Below, piece by piece: positions 22,588 to 34,139 of a DNA stretch of 64,000 nucleotides. The DNA comes from Dipteronia dyeriana (taxonomy: Eukaryota; Streptophyta; Magnoliopsida; Sapindales; Sapindaceae), in assembly GCA_032871835.1 (NCBI GenBank), contig CM065295.1:38190360-38254359 (forward strand), read 5' to 3'. Each line of letters opens with the position of its first letter. Position 1 is the first letter of the stretch. The notes under the pieces were generated by a model, which was not told the DNA's origin, did no database searches, and was given only the letters and a program-made list of their open reading frames with translations. The position numbers and the translations under genes were made by a program.

Positions 22588-23000
22588 TCATAACACTTCA
22601 GGAAGTTTTTCGACCAAACAACTCTTTTTGGCATCTAAATTTGCATTGAGCGTGTGCTTGATGACTTTGTTTACTGATTCAACTTGTCCATTTGTTTGAG
22701 GGTGGGTAGGTGTGGCATAATAATTTATAATTTGGTACTCGTTGCACATCTGCCTGAATTTTTTATTGTCGAATTGGGTGTCGTTGTCAGTGATAATAGT
22801 ATTCGGGACTCTAAACCTGTTGAGTATATTTTTCCTTACAAAGTTAGTGGTGTTTGCTTTCGTGATATGCACTAACGTTGCAGATTCTACCCACTTTATG
22901 AAATAATCGACGACTACAATTGCATGTTTCGCTCCACCCCTATTCTTGCTGGCATTGGACCAATTAAGTCCAAACCCCACATGGTGAATGGCCATGGGGA
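22588..23000 (-). pseudogene. Integrase core of element B
   Basis: The core reads AIVVVDYFIKWVESATLV, then IITDNDTQFDNKKF and HPQTNGQVESVNKVI, the D,D,E signature of gypsy integrases. An N-terminal GLDLIGP-like block lies in a different frame (near 22960), so there is a frameshift. The reading stops at 22588, at about the end of the core. The HHCC zinc domain further upstream and the C-terminal domain are not recognisable as open sequence. It cannot make an active enzyme. Confidence 0.8.
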
Positions 23001-23011
23001 TGTGAGACTTC

Positions 23012-23640
23012 TTAGGTGTTCAGGGCTTGCCAAATATCATTGGCAAGCATTGCAGCTTTCTGAACATCGTTGTGCATCCGAGAACAAAAAGGGCCAATAA
23101 AAGCCTTAACCACGTACCTTGTTGATGCTAGTTTGGACAAAGCATCTGCCTTTTCGTTTTCTTTTCTAGGGATTTGGACAATCCGATATTCCTTGAATTT
23201 TTGGAGGAGTTGTTTTTTTATGCCCAAATAAACCATCATACTTTCATCTCTAGTCTGACACTCATCTAAGACTTGGTTGATGACTACCTGTGAGCCGCTG
23301 AATATCTCAACCTCATCTACTCCGAGAGCTATGCAAACTCTAAGCCATGCCAGCAATGCCTCATAATCGGCTTGGTTATTTGTTGCTTTGAAATTGAATC
23401 TCATGACACATTCAATATCATCTTCTTCTATGGTGCATACCACGATCCCTGCCCCGCTGCCATGAGTGTTTGACGAACCATCGACATATAATCTCCATGA
23501 GAAACTTCTGCCCAACATTGTTTTTGCTTCCAGATTTGGTTCTGTGAACTCTGCTATAAAATTTGTCACAGCTTGGCCTTTGAGTGATGTCCTGGGCATG
23601 TACTGAATATCGAATTCGCTCAGGTTTTTCTCAGGTTAAT
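23012..23640 (-). pseudogene. Second (archaeal-type) RNase H of element B
   Basis: The motifs in order are RLYVDGSSNTHGSGAGIV, NNQADYEALLAWLRVC, EIFSGSQVVINQV and RKENEKADALSKLAST. They correspond to the D-E-D-D active site of the additional RNase H found in Tat elements. The third acidic residue is lost: the expected S-D-S reads S-G-S. The 195-codon frame is otherwise open from ATG at 23597-23599. In the element it lies between the RT-linked RNase H and integrase, which sets the lineage. Confidence 0.8.
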
Positions 23641-24740
23641 CTCCCTAAAATCTCAGGTTTCGGTAGAATATGCTTAAACGGACAGTTGGTGAAATCCTAG
23701 ATTATATGTGCCTTAAAGTATCGCCTCAGCTTCCTTACTGCCAAAACCAATGCTTAAAACATTTTCTCTGCCTGTGAATACCTGGTTTCAGCTAGAAGAA
23801 GAGCCTTGTTGGTATAGTACACTGGCCTCTTTATCCGATCTTCTGTCCTGACTAGAACCGAACTTACTGCTAACTCTGTAAGAGACAAGTATAGGTGGAG
23901 TATTTCTCCCGTTTTAGGTTTTGAGAGGATGAGAGCCTGACCTAAGTATTCTTTGATCTTCAGGAATGCCTATTCACACTCTTCATTCCATTCAAGTCTT
24001 TTCCCCTTTTTGGTCACTTTGAAAAAAAGGAGCACATCTATCTGTGGCCTTCGAAATGAGTATGCCTAGGGAAATTAAGCATCCCGTCAGGCGTTGTACC
24101 TATATTAACGTCCTTGGTGAAGTCATCTTTTATAGGGCTTAGATCTTCTCGAGAATCACTTTGATCCCCTTCTGTTGAACTTGGAACCCAAAGAACCTTT
24201 CTAAAGGAACCCAAATAGGCACTTGTTCAGATTTAACTTCATTTGATACCTTCTCAGGACATCGAATGTTTCTCACAGGTCCGAAGTATGTTAATCTGCT
24301 GAGATACTTTTGGTTAACATGTCGTCTGTGTAATCTTCCATGCTTCTTCCTATTTAACGAGTGAAGATTCTATTGACCAATCTTTGATATATTGCCCCAA
24401 AAAATTTTAGCCCAAAAGGCATCACTGTATAACAGTACAAGCCCTGATCGGTCGTGAATGCTGTTTTTTCTTCATCAGCATTATTCATCCGGATCTGATT
24501 ATATCCCGAATAACATCCATAAAACTGAGTAAATCATGTCCAGATGTAGCATCGACCGGTTGGTCTATTCTTGGGAGTGGAAAACTGTCTTTTGGGCAAG
24601 CTTTGTTCAGATCCGTGAAGTCCATGCACATTCTCCATTGGCCATTCTTCTTTTGAACCAAAACCATATTTGCTACCCACTAAGGATAGTTGATTTCTCT
24701 AATCGACCCTACAACGAGTAACTTCTCCACCTCCTGCTTG
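23641..24740 (-). pseudogene. Reverse transcriptase and first RNase H of element B
   Basis: The RT starts with MVLVQKKNGQWRMCMDFTDL, NKACPKDSFPLPRIDQ and DLLSFMDV (24485-24667). A frameshift follows at FMD, and the next block (YSGYNQIRMN) lies in another frame. The YxDD block reads EDYTDDMLTKS near 24330. RNase H remnants (RPVYYTNKALLLAETRYSQA) lie near 23760-23830. Several stops follow. This is a decayed copy; by eye no stretch is open for more than about 60 codons. Confidence 0.75.
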
Positions 24741-25560
24741 ACTGCCCTACTTCTTTCGAGGTTGAAAGATCTTCTCTTTTGTATTACAGGTTTCGTATTG
24801 GGATCCACCGCCAAGTGATGTGTTATTATTCATGCGTTTATCCCTGCCATGTCTTCATCACTCCTTGATATTTTCTTTTAAGTGGGCTCCAATTTTGACC
24901 TTCTTATTCGGTTCAACTTCCTTTAAGACAACCTCCTCTGTTGGTTCATTATTTGATGTTTCTGGTTCCTTTATTGTATCGAACTTGAACAACAGTGATT
25001 CCTCTTGCTTGACCTGATCTGGTTGACTTAAAGTGCATATTTGGTGTTCACTATTATCTCTGTCTTTGTAAACTGAGAGATTAGCTCTTCTGGCCATCTC
25101 CTGCGACCCCTTGATTATTCCTACCCCCCATTTAGTCGGGAACTTAATCATCGGGGCATAGGTAGTTGTTACTGCATTTGTTTTGTTCAGGAAAGGTCGA
25201 CCTAGTAAAGCATTATAAGGCCAGTTGTCCAGATTTAGCACCACAAAGTCGAGTAACACTGTTTTATGGTAAGGAGCTACTCTGATCTTCACAGTTAGCT
25301 TCATTGTTCCGAGAGACCTAACCTCGACTCCCCTAAATCCTCCGAGTAGGGTATTGAAAGAATGCAAGTCCTTTCGATCTAATCTGAGCTGGTCATAAAC
25401 AGCTACATTGAGGATGTCTGCCGAGCTACTATTGTCCACTAAAATTCTCTTGACTTCTCTATGGCCAATTTGAGCACTACTGACGAGAGCGTTATTCGGT
25501 CGGACGTTGACCCCATGTGAGTTAGCTTCAGTGAATATTATCGAGTCCCATCCTTCTTTT
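24741..25560 (-). pseudogene. Aspartic protease region of element B
   Basis: The frame from 25439 to 24858 has KRILVDNSSSADIL at its start. The active-site triad of retropepsins here would be D-(N/T)-G; it reads D-N-S. A second conserved block, YNALLGRPFLNK, follows 70 residues later, as in retropepsins (LG-R-P-F-L). A long charged linker (KEVEPNKKVKIGAHLKENI) leads towards RT. The protein would process the gag-pol polyprotein, but the loss of Gly argues against activity. Confidence 0.75.
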
Positions 25561-27310
25561 ATTCTCTTCGGATCAGGCTCGATAGAGTTAACGTCAAAAT
25601 TCTATCTTGCTTCCACGGCTTCTCGGATTTCCTAAGTTGGCTCTCGGTTACTTCCCCCAGTTGATAGTCTTCTAAAGATTGGCAGTATCGCTTCATTAGC
25701 CTCGGGACTGGCCTTTTTATTTTGACCAGAATTATGATCTCCCATCTTAGGTTCTTTCTGAATTTCTTACTTCTCATCTTTCTTTTGGATTACATCTTAC
25801 AGATGTCCTTCTCGGATGAGGGTTTCTATATAGTCTATGAGCTGGTAACATTTAGAGGTCTCGTGATCGGTTTCCTTATGGAACCTGCAATACTTCATCG
25901 TGTCTCGTCGAGCAAATTGTGACTGTCGATGTGCTCGTTCACCAGATTCTTCTTTTATAGTTTTGCCATGATCTCTTTCTGTTTTTTCTGAAGCGGGGTG
26001 TAGTTCGTATACTTTCCTTGAAATTTTTCCCTGGTTTGGTCAGTATTACGTCCATTTCCCCTATCTCTGCTTCTCTCTTTGCTATTTCCATTTTGTTTCC
26101 CTTTATGGTTTTGCTACTTTGACTCGGTATCTTTTTGTTCTGGTCTCTCCCTATGCATGTAACTGCCTCCTGCTGCTAACTCTTCTTCTTCCGCCAAAGC
26201 GTATCAACCTACCATATCCATCATATATGCATATCTAGTTAGACGAGCCCTTCTTAGGTCAACAGAAAACAGCCCATTCTGCAAGTTATTTATCAATGCA
26301 GTGATTATTGCTTCCTCATTTACGCTATTGATTTTTGAGACTGCATGGCTAAATCTTCCTATATACTTCTTTAGCGACTGGTATTTCCCTTGTTTCAGCT
26401 AAGAAAGGTAAGCCACCGCATTTTTCCTATGTACATTCCCTAAAAATTATCTTGAGAAGTTTTGGCTCAACTCGCTGAAACTCCCAATACTTGCCGGAGG
26501 CAATCTCTCAAACCATATTGAACCTGTATCCCCAATTGTTTGTGGGAAGTTAAAGCACAACAAAGGATCACTGTGGGCATACTGGGCCATGGCGCTATTA
26601 TATCGGCTGACATGCTCTTTAGGATCTGTATCCATTTTGAACTATTCCACGTGTGGCATCCTGAATCTCTCCGGGAATGGAGTTCGTAGAATGTTTCTAG
26701 TAAAAGGTCTATCCGAATCATCGTCAGACAGCTCATTATATCTGTATCGCTTAATCAACGTGTTCATTTGACGTCTGTTCTTCTCGACTTCTTAGGTCAG
26801 GCTCTGAATTACGACATCTCTATCGTCCACCGGCTCTCTTCATTGGTCGACCCGTCATGTGACTGTCATATCAGTCATCATCTCCTCTTCGTCTTACCTC
26901 CGAGTCTCATGGGCTAACCCTTGTAGGCGTGTGGTTCCACGATGATGCTTACGATGGTGTCAATCACTGTCTTTTGATGATGATGATCGATCTTTTTGCC
27001 AGTCATATTTACGGTGACTATCAAGGCCCGCTTGACGGTGGTTTCATCTTTGGTGGGGTTGTTCTTCTATAAGTTTTTCATGATCCTTTTCCTGGTTATG
27101 CATCATACCATCAGTCTGGTTGACACGATCTGAGTTCCTGATGGCTTTTAGCGCCTCTGGTTCCGGCCTTACCACAAACGATCGGAGCATGAGGGTGATG
27201 AAAGGTTTGGCAGATGTGCCTGTCGTGCCACCAATAGATCTATTCCTTCTTGTGCCACATCTGTCAACAACTGTTGTAGTGCATCACGAAAGCAATGAAC
27301 AGATCAGATG
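25561..27310 (-). pseudogene. gag of element B, heavily decayed
   Basis: The clearest block is DPKEHVSRYNSAMAQYAHSD, then FPQTIGDTGSIWFERLPP (26447-26635), which is the Tat-type retrotransposon gag core. Downstream (25900-26440, - strand) fragments continue through several stops into a Lys-rich part. Upstream (26740-27310) the reading is broken. No CCHC knuckle was found with certainty. Translation would begin somewhere near 27300, but no single start can be supported. Confidence 0.65.
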
Positions 27311-27321
27311 TTCAAGTGTGA

Positions 27322-27341
27322 CTCCCTTATTCTAGCGCCAA
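27322..27341 (-). other. Primer-binding site of element B
   Basis: The - strand reads TTGGCGCTAGAATAAGGGAG, four bases from the LTR end (27346). Position and the TGGCGC start fit a primer site for a tRNA ending in GCGCCA. I do not assign the tRNA. Element D has a similar site at 31254. Confidence 0.6.
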
Positions 27342-27345
27342 TTAT

Positions 27346-28227
27346 TGCCGTTGATTTCTTGATGGTCAAGAAAGTCAACAGTGTTGGATTTGGTAATGAC
27401 CTGTTAAAAGAGAAAGAGAAAGAGAAAGAGAAAGAGAAAGAGAATGCAATTGATATGTTAGTGAACAAGTTTACGTGGTAAAACTCCAATGGTCGGAGAA
27501 ACATCCACGAGTGGTTGAATGACCAAACAAGCCAAATCTACTATTGAATAATCAGTTACACCATTCGATCTCTTCTTTTTCTCTCTTAAAGTGATTTCTT
27601 CTCTGTTCTGTTTTGTATTTGTTCTGTCTCACATCCCTTTTACACTAAGATTATGGGTCTATTTATACATGCATAGAACCTTAATCTTTTTTTTACAAGT
27701 AAGGAAAAGAATTTGTATATAATTATGACTGGTTGCTTATCAAGGTCGTCTTTGTCTTCTTTCCTGTTTCTGAGATCTTATGTATTGAATATAAATCTTC
27801 ATGGGACTCTAGTGGCACAGTCCGTTTAGGACTTATTTTCTAATTGATACGCAGTCTTCTAGAATAATAGAGTTGTTGCCTTATTTGGACTTGCTTCCTG
27901 TTTTGGTATTTTATCCTTCTAAAAGATTTCTAAATTATTTCCCCCTTTGATACAGGGGATGAAATACTGATGTTTGCGTATCGGAGTTTGATTATTGGGT
28001 TTACTCACATATGTGAATCGTATGTTGAACTTCTTTATTTGGGCTCCCTGTGCTGTCCTGAGTAGAACTGAATGCGCCGTGTACTCGTATTCGGGCTTAC
28101 TCGGGTTCTTATTCCTTTATAGGATGGTGTCTTCTAAATACCAGCTCGGATGCCCTGCTGGCAATCTTTTTAAGGGATTGTCTTACCTGTCAGTGACGTG
28201 TATATTCAATAAAATATACATATAATA
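27346..28227 (-). repeat. 5' LTR of element B
   Basis: It pairs with 17008-17870 and is 19 bases longer. Part of the difference is a GAGAAA-type microsatellite at 27406-27444, which is much shorter in the other copy. Both contain the TTTACGTGGTAAAAC block also seen in element E. Confidence 0.8.
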
Positions 28228-29257
28228 CTTATCATAGTCTGAAATCATTTAGCATTGAACTTCTGATAACATGGGCTTGGCGGCTTGGATTTCTTGAAAG
28301 GATGGTTGCGTATTCTCCTAATTTGTAGCCGTGACGATTTCTCATTTGTTACAACCATGTTTAGGCTTATTGGATCCGGGTAGTCAATGTCTCGGTGGAG
28401 AACAATGCAACTATAACAAATATCAAAGGTATGATGGTTGCGATTGTAATGTGTACAATGTAAAGGTTTTTTGTTTGCATTGATATACACTTGGCTTTGA
28501 CAGCCTTGACGAATAACCGTGGCTGCTGGTTCTATTAAACAATGAGACGACCCAGTTCTTGTTGTTTTTCTTCATGTGCAATCAAGGAGTAAGCCTTGCG
28601 CAAAGTAGGCAAAGGCTATATGAGCAAGATTTGTTCACGAACTGCATTGTAGGATTCAACGAGTCCCAAAAGAAACTACATCAAGACATTTTGTTCGTCA
28701 CGTTTCATGTGTTTTTTTATAACACCTCAAGAGAAGGCCATCAAATCATTAAATGAAGCCAACTCATCGCATAATGTTTTTACATAGTTTGGTGTTGTAA
28801 CTGGCAACTAACTTTTGTTCCTGAGAAGGCGATGAAAGGTCACACTGTAATTGAAAAGTTCTTGGAGTATTGCTCTTAAAGAAGTGCTCTATGAGAACAT
28901 CCCAAATTTCATGCTCAGTAGATGAATAAACCACACTTTCTGCAATATCAGGTTCAATGGAATTGAGAATCCATGACAGCACTGTATCATTGCAATGTTG
29001 CCAAAGATTAGACTCTGTCTCTTTTGAAAGTGCCTTAAGCATCCCACCAATATAGCCTAACTTATTTTTCACACTGAAAAAGATACGCATAGAACGTCAC
29101 CATGTATAGAGCCTTCAGTAGTTATCTTCATTGCGAAGTTTGGAGACAAGCATCATTTCAAGATAATTGGAATGATGAATAAAAACTGATTGGAAGTTTC
29201 CTTAATCTTCACAGTCATAGAGCCTTCAGTCTCAGATCCTTCAGTCTTGGTATCCAT
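28228..29257 (-). pseudogene. gag of copia element C, decayed
   Basis: The ATG at 29255-29257 starts MDTKTEGSETEG. A stop follows after about 35 codons. The main copia gag domain is the frame 28764-29090: KNKLGYIGGML, NLWQHCNDTVLSWILNSIEP, EIWDVLIEHFFKSNTPR and FQLQCDLSSPSQ. A zinc knuckle near 28440 reads CTHYNRNHHTFDIC, with the second Cys changed to Tyr. Element B interrupts the gene after the knuckle. It would make the particle protein; this copy cannot. Confidence 0.75.
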
Positions 29258-29305
29258 CAAAAAGGCTTATGGTAACAATGGAAAGAAATGACATGAAAAA
29301 AAGAA

Positions 29306-29324
29306 GCTCGGGTTTCTGAAACCA
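29306..29324 (-). other. Primer-binding site of copia C, altered
   Basis: The - strand reads TGGTTTCAGAAACCCGAGC directly beside the LTR. The usual initiator-Met site begins TGGTATCAGAGC, so two or three positions differ. Confidence 0.6.
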
Positions 29325-29545
29325 TGTAAATTTGGTAAGAATAAAATAATATGTCAGTATAGTTCTCATTAATAAAGCTAGGTAATTTACACAAGAGTTT
29401 CCCATAAGTTAAGGAAACAATCGCACAATCTTGGGCTACAGTTAAGTCTTTAGAAAATATAAAGCAAATTTGCTATAATTAAAATATTCCTACATTAAGT
29501 TAGGCTATCTTTATAATATAGGAAAGTCAATGATTCTCACCACAT
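29325..29545 (-). repeat. 5' LTR of copia C, approximate end
   Basis: It starts TGTAAATTTGG on the + strand. The phrase CATTAATAAAGCTAGG is followed by AT-rich sequence. The right end is not certain (near AATGATTCTCACCACA at about 29531-29546), and no second copy was found in the window to fix it. Size near 220 bp. Confidence 0.45.
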
Positions 29546-29958
29546 CTATCTCCTCATAAAGAGAATTTGTTTTAGTTTATTGGAGTTCCTTGGTGTAAGT
29601 TTCTCTTTGTTCGTTAGCTTCAAATCTTGGTCGATTTAATTTTACATTGATATTCTAGTTAAGTTTTGTTGTTTGAATTTCATTTATGACTTTTTTGGTT
29701 TGTGGGTGTGTAGTTTTTGTATTTTTTTTATTTGATTAGTTGTTTCAACATTGAATTATAAAGAGGTTTATTTTTAATCGGGGTTTTGATTGATTTGATG
29801 GATTTTGATGGATTTGATGGATTCATTGTATATAAATCATGTAAAGTTTCAATCCAGTCACTATGATTGACATTGATAATAAAAATGGTGTTTTAAGGTG
29901 GAATGACATGATTGAGATATTATAGTAGCCTGATCTTCTAACTATTTGTGTTTGATTT
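29546..29958. other. Unassigned AT-rich spacer
   Basis: No ORF or recognised motif. A short repeat, GATTTGATG-GATT, occurs three times at about 29795-29825. Confidence 0.4.
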
Positions 29959-31252
29959 TGTTAAGGGAATTTTCAATCAGCCTAACACGTCGACATATTG
30001 GGCTGGAAATACAAAACAAATCAATCCACGTCATCCAAAAGTCAAAGTTGAAACACGTAAATAGATGGCCAAAACAAAACTTACGAAAGCACTACATACA
30101 AAAATAACAACATATATCAAATATGCTCGCATGTATAGGCATGTTTTAGTCACTAGAGGTATTCAGCTTACCGGTGGTATTTAGCTCATCCAAATCTATT
30201 CAGCTCGCAATGGAAACTCAGCTCGCCATGGCTATTTAGCTCGTTGTGGCAACTCAGCTTGTCATGGCTATTCAACTCGCCCTAGCAACTCAGCTCGCCG
30301 TGGCATTTTAGTTAGCAATGGCTATTCAGCTTACCGTGGTAACTCAACTCGATGAGAGCTCTTCAGCAAAGTGCATAGGCCAACAATTCAACAAAACACT
30401 TTGGCTATCTATTCAGCTAAGCATGTTGGCTACCTATTTAGCTAGGCACCTGGCCAACTATTCAACAAAACACTTTGGCTATCTATTCAGCTAGGAACCT
30501 CGACCAACTATTCAGCTATGCACATGGGCAAGCTATTAAGCTAAGCACCTCGACCATCTATTTAGCAAGGAACCTTAACCAGCTCTTCTAATCTTCAGCT
30601 CTTAAACTTAATCAGAACTTAGAATCCAAACACAAACTGTGATATGCCATATCATTATGTGATTGTGATAAATACTTATTCTCACATTTATCTCTCCAAA
30701 TCAAGTCGAAACAAGCCAACAATATTCTCTCCAAGAATTCTATACAGGAAATAATCCCAAGAATCATGAAGATTGAATCCAACAAGGAAAGAGATCTCCC
30801 AAAACATGTGAATCGCTATGATACAATCCTCTCAGAATCTCCTTAAGATACGATCCTCCTAAAATCTCGCCAAGATACGATCTCCACAAGCCTTTCCTTG
30901 CACGATAAGGATTATCCCAACACCCTAGTTCCTATATAAATCATGTAACGAGCGGAGGTGAGAGGAAAAGAGCAATACAACATTAGAGAGAATGCATTAA
31001 GCTTGTAATTTTTACATAATGAAATCTCTTTTCTTCTCGTTACGACGACCATGGTTTTTTCTCTATCTTAGAATTTTCCACGTAAAAACTCTAGTGTGCT
31101 TATTGTTCTTGTTTGTTTTATTCATCATACATTGCATTCACGAGTTTGCAAGGTGCTTTGAATATAAACTTCTCAACCATTCTAAGCATCAACTTGACTA
31201 CGTGTCATTGTTGGCAATTGATTCACCTACGATCCTAAAATCACCGTCAACA
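29959..31252 (+). repeat. 5' LTR of element D with internal minisatellite
   Basis: The LTR is about 1.29 kb. From about 30165 to 30610 it holds phrases such as ACTCAGCTCGCC(A/G)TGGC every 20-22 bases, then CTATTCAGCTAGGCACCTCG(A/G)CC every 30-35 bases. A TATA-like CCTATATAAATC is at 30931-30942. Sequence ends CACCGTCAACA. The ORF at 31019-31264 spans the LTR end and is not a gene. Confidence 0.65.
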
Positions 31253-31253
31253 A

Positions 31254-31273
31254 TTGGCACTTGAAGGAGGGGG
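31254..31273 (+). other. Primer-binding site of element D
   Basis: TTGGCACTTGAAGGAGGGGG lies one base after the LTR. It resembles the site of element B (TTGGCGCTAGAATAAGGGAG). Confidence 0.5.
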
Positions 31274-31326
31274 TTAAACTCTAACATCGAGGAACCCCAT
31301 GAACAGACTGTAGAAAGGATTCTGAC

Positions 31327-31560
31327 ATGGATCCAAATGGAGATAACAACCAAAAACATCCCCGCTACTTTCAAGGGAGACATCCACTGCAGATTCAATT
31401 GCTAGTGGTAGTAACAACGATTACAGCAGCAATAAACGCAACATCTAAAACGCTGCATTAAACGTCTATTAGAAGTGCTAGGGGTGGATCTTCTACAACA
31501 CCTATAGCAAGAGACGTGGTCACAAGTAAATTCAGAGATATAATTTTATGAAAGTGGTTC
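31327..31560 (+). pseudogene. Possible gag remnant of element D
   Basis: The first ATG after the primer site gives MDPNGDNNQKHPRYFQGRHP, then open sequence to a stop at about 31460, then short fragments. The start near the primer site and the polar composition fit a retroelement gag N-terminus, but no domain can be recognised. Confidence 0.3.
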
Positions 31561-31683
31561 CCATATAAATAGAATATTACGAAAGTGGTTCCCACATAGA
31601 TTCAATATACAAAAGACTTACTTTTTTCTAGTCCAACAACTACCACAGATTTCCCAATTTGACAATCAGATATGAAAGCAAGT

Positions 31684-32215
31684 GTAACTCTCTCTGGAAA
31701 AATCAGAATCGTAAACCGTAGAGCTCACTAGAAACTAGACATCCTGAGCTTTCTAAGCATATATGGCTCGCAACCCAGTTCAAGCTGTGGAATTTGTTAT
31801 GGCTCCCGATACAATAAAGAAAACCATTCACTGAAGATTTTCCTATCAGACCACCGGGCACTAAAACATGCATATCTTCAACTTAAAACCTTGAAACCAT
31901 GAACCGTAAAACCGTTGGAAACTAGACATCTAGCCCTTTTCAAGCATATATGGTTCGCAACCAAGTTCGACATTTGGAACCTTTTATGGACCCCGTAACA
32001 TTGCATAAAATAATTCGTGGAGGATTTTCTGACCTGACCATAGGAACTTAAAACAAAGGTAACTCTTTCTAGAATGCACAGAATCACAAATCATAAATTT
32101 TATTGTAAAATAAACACTTCAATATTTCCAAGAATACATGGTTTGTAACCCAGTTCATCCTAAGAAATATTTATCGGCCTCTGGAATGTTTTAGTACAAC
32201 ATAAGTGGATAAAAA
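31684..32215 (+). repeat. Three direct repeats of about 187 bp in element D
   Basis: Units begin near 31684, 31871 and 32059. They share ACCGT(A)-AAACTAGACATC, AAGCATATATGG(C/T)TCGCAACC-AGTTC and a tail GATTTTC(T/C)-(A/G)ACC. The third unit is the most diverged and is partial. No ORF spans them (the 69-codon - strand ORF at 31878-32087 is a shadow). Confidence 0.7.
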
Positions 32216-33458
32216 ATAAAAAGCAAGATGTGCTTGAAGATAATCTCACCTTGATGAGTGTTAGAAATCGGGCCTACGTCGATAGAAAACATTACGAGTC
32301 AATTATCAACCGAGTCGACTAAGCTCTCCATCATCGCCTAAGCTGACAACAAACAAAGAATTCACAAACAAGATAACTAGATTTCAAGATAGGTAAGTGA
32401 TCGAGGTTAGGTAATCCGTACACAAGTTTAATACATTGATTTTCATTGATTCATTGGGTGAATAGAAATTCAAACACAATCCCTAAAAAATCAATCCAAT
32501 AATGATTTTAATTCGGAATTTAATCGAGACAGAGATCTCGAATAGAGCACTTTCATTCGAACTCAGCGTACTCGCTTGCTATCATTGTTACTGCTAACAC
32601 CATTATGCATCTCTATCAATAACTTATTGAAATATTAGGCTTATTATTTCATTTGAAACACTTTACATCCACTGTTGTCGAAATTAGAAGTCACACAATG
32701 CATGCTTTTATATGTTGACAAATTCTTTATCAAAGCGTCTCATTTTTATGAAAAATAGTTTGACATGTTTCATACAATAACAAAGTCAATAGCGAAACTA
32801 TCAAACTTGAACATGAAGCTTTGTGGTCATGATATATTCAGTTATACTCATCTCTTTATATATTTGTCTATTTCCACATAGGGATACATGACACATATAG
32901 CTTTTATGGCATTACATTACACTCACATGTGATATCTTCGTATGTTTCTCTCATACATATTATATAGTATACATGTACATATTTATAAACAACATACTTT
33001 GCTTGGTTAAATTAGTATGCCGACCATATGGTTCTTTGCATGCAAGTCACCCATCATGGATTCAGTTATGTCATAACTAAAAACTGACCATAAGCAGTGC
33101 TATGCAAAAATCTAACCATCTTTATTCGGCATTACTAAAATACCTATTTTTTATTTGTGCAATTTTACTCCCATGATTGGCAAGGAAACATGAGTTGAAG
33201 ACTTTAGCATATAAATTAAGCTTCAACTCAGTACATGAAAATCAAGTTTCAACTTGGCACAAATAAAATTTTAAATCATTGGTGTGCCATCTCAACCTTT
33301 ACAATTAGAATAAAGGCAGAATGGTCACATTCCAACCTTGCAGCCCTAAAATACAGACATCTCCCTACATTACAAAAGATTGAGATACACCCAAAAATTG
33401 AGTTCATATCAATATATGTTAAAGACTAAGTTTATCTCAGGATAAAACAACCAAAGAA
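32216..33458. other. Internal spacer of element D
   Basis: No ORF over 65 codons that looks real. AT-rich, with no recognised domain, repeat or RNA gene. Confidence 0.4.
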
Positions 33459-33670
33459 AACAACCTTGCCCAACATTTTGATTCGCGCACAAATGCCACC
33501 ACGACAAGACCACACATGGCAAAGCAACAACCTCACCCCAAAAATCTTGGTTCATGTGCAAATTCCACCAGGACAAGATTGCACAAAATGAGGCAACAAC
33601 CTCATCCCAACATATTGGTCTTTGCACAAACGCCACCAGGACAAGACACTTCGTGGCATTAAAGATTGAG
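33459..33670 (+). repeat. Three tandem units of about 70 bp in element D
   Basis: Each unit has (C)AACAACCT-CC(C)-A, then GCACAAA(T/C)(G/T)CCACCA(C/G)GACAAGA. Starts are near 33459, 33524 and 33593. The two overlapping - strand ORFs here (33409-33708, 33552-33752) come from the repeat. Confidence 0.65.
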
Positions 33671-34090
33671 CAACAACTAGGATAACATGTCTGAGTAGCC
33701 CTAAACACTGACTTGCCCTAGGATAAAAGTGATGTCGACCTCGTTCGGCCACCTTATCTTGTTAAAGACCGGGCATAACCTAGGGTGACATGCACGAGTA
33801 GCGTTAAACACATGGATTTACCCTAGGATAAAGCGTTGCAGCCTTGATATGTGTGATGCACTGTCAGTAATCCGTTACCTCAATGTGTTAAAGATTGGGC
33901 AACACCTATGATAACACATACGAGTTCGGGCTAAAGACTAGGCAGCACCTATGATAACACTCTCAAATTCAGTAAAACGTTAAACGCATGGTAGCACCCA
34001 AGATAACACATTCAAGTTCAGTAGAGTGCCAATGACTGTACAACATACAGGATCACACACCCAAATTCAGCAAAGTATCAAAAAGATGGA
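33671..34090 (+). repeat. Diverged 48-60 bp repeats in element D
   Basis: Phrases of the form CA(A/G)CACCTATGATAACAC...A(A/G)TTC(A/G)G and TGAGTAGCCCTAAACAC...CCCTAGGATAAA recur about seven times, the first kind mostly every 46-60 bases. The order is irregular. Confidence 0.55.
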
Positions 34091-34139
34091 AACCATCTCA
34101 AGAAAAAGATATTTAAATGTACTACAAAGCACCAAACCT

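Larger units (their letters stand above)
17008..28227 (-). mobile_element. Gypsy element B, Tat lineage, full-length but decayed, with antisense ORF
   Basis: LTRs lie at 17008-17870 and 27346-28227, with gag, protease, RT, a first RNase H, a second RNase H and integrase on the - strand between them. This order, with two RNase H domains before integrase, is diagnostic of the Tat lineage. A long region coding on the opposite strand (18582-21267) lies between integrase and the 3' LTR, as in Retand-type elements. Flanking bases ATTAT (17003-17007) and CTTAT (28228-28232) are a candidate target duplication. The element sits in copia C. Confidence 0.85.
16820..29545 (-). mobile_element. Copia element C, decayed and split by element B
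   Basis: On the right (28228-29545) lie a 5' LTR, a primer site and gag; on the left (about 16820-17007) lies the protease block. All are on the - strand and in copia order if element B is removed. The left end of the element is not recognisable; integrase, RT, RNase H and the 3' LTR were not seen. The gag type and the 'WII(D/N)SGA' block fit a Ty1/copia element. Confidence 0.65.

Noticed and set aside
30165..30610. CRISPR-like array
   Set aside because: Spacing is irregular, repeats are degenerate, there are no unique spacers, and the context is a plant LTR.
33409..33752. Two - strand ORFs with repeated CxxLSWWxL peptides
   Set aside because: They translate the 70-base repeats of element D.
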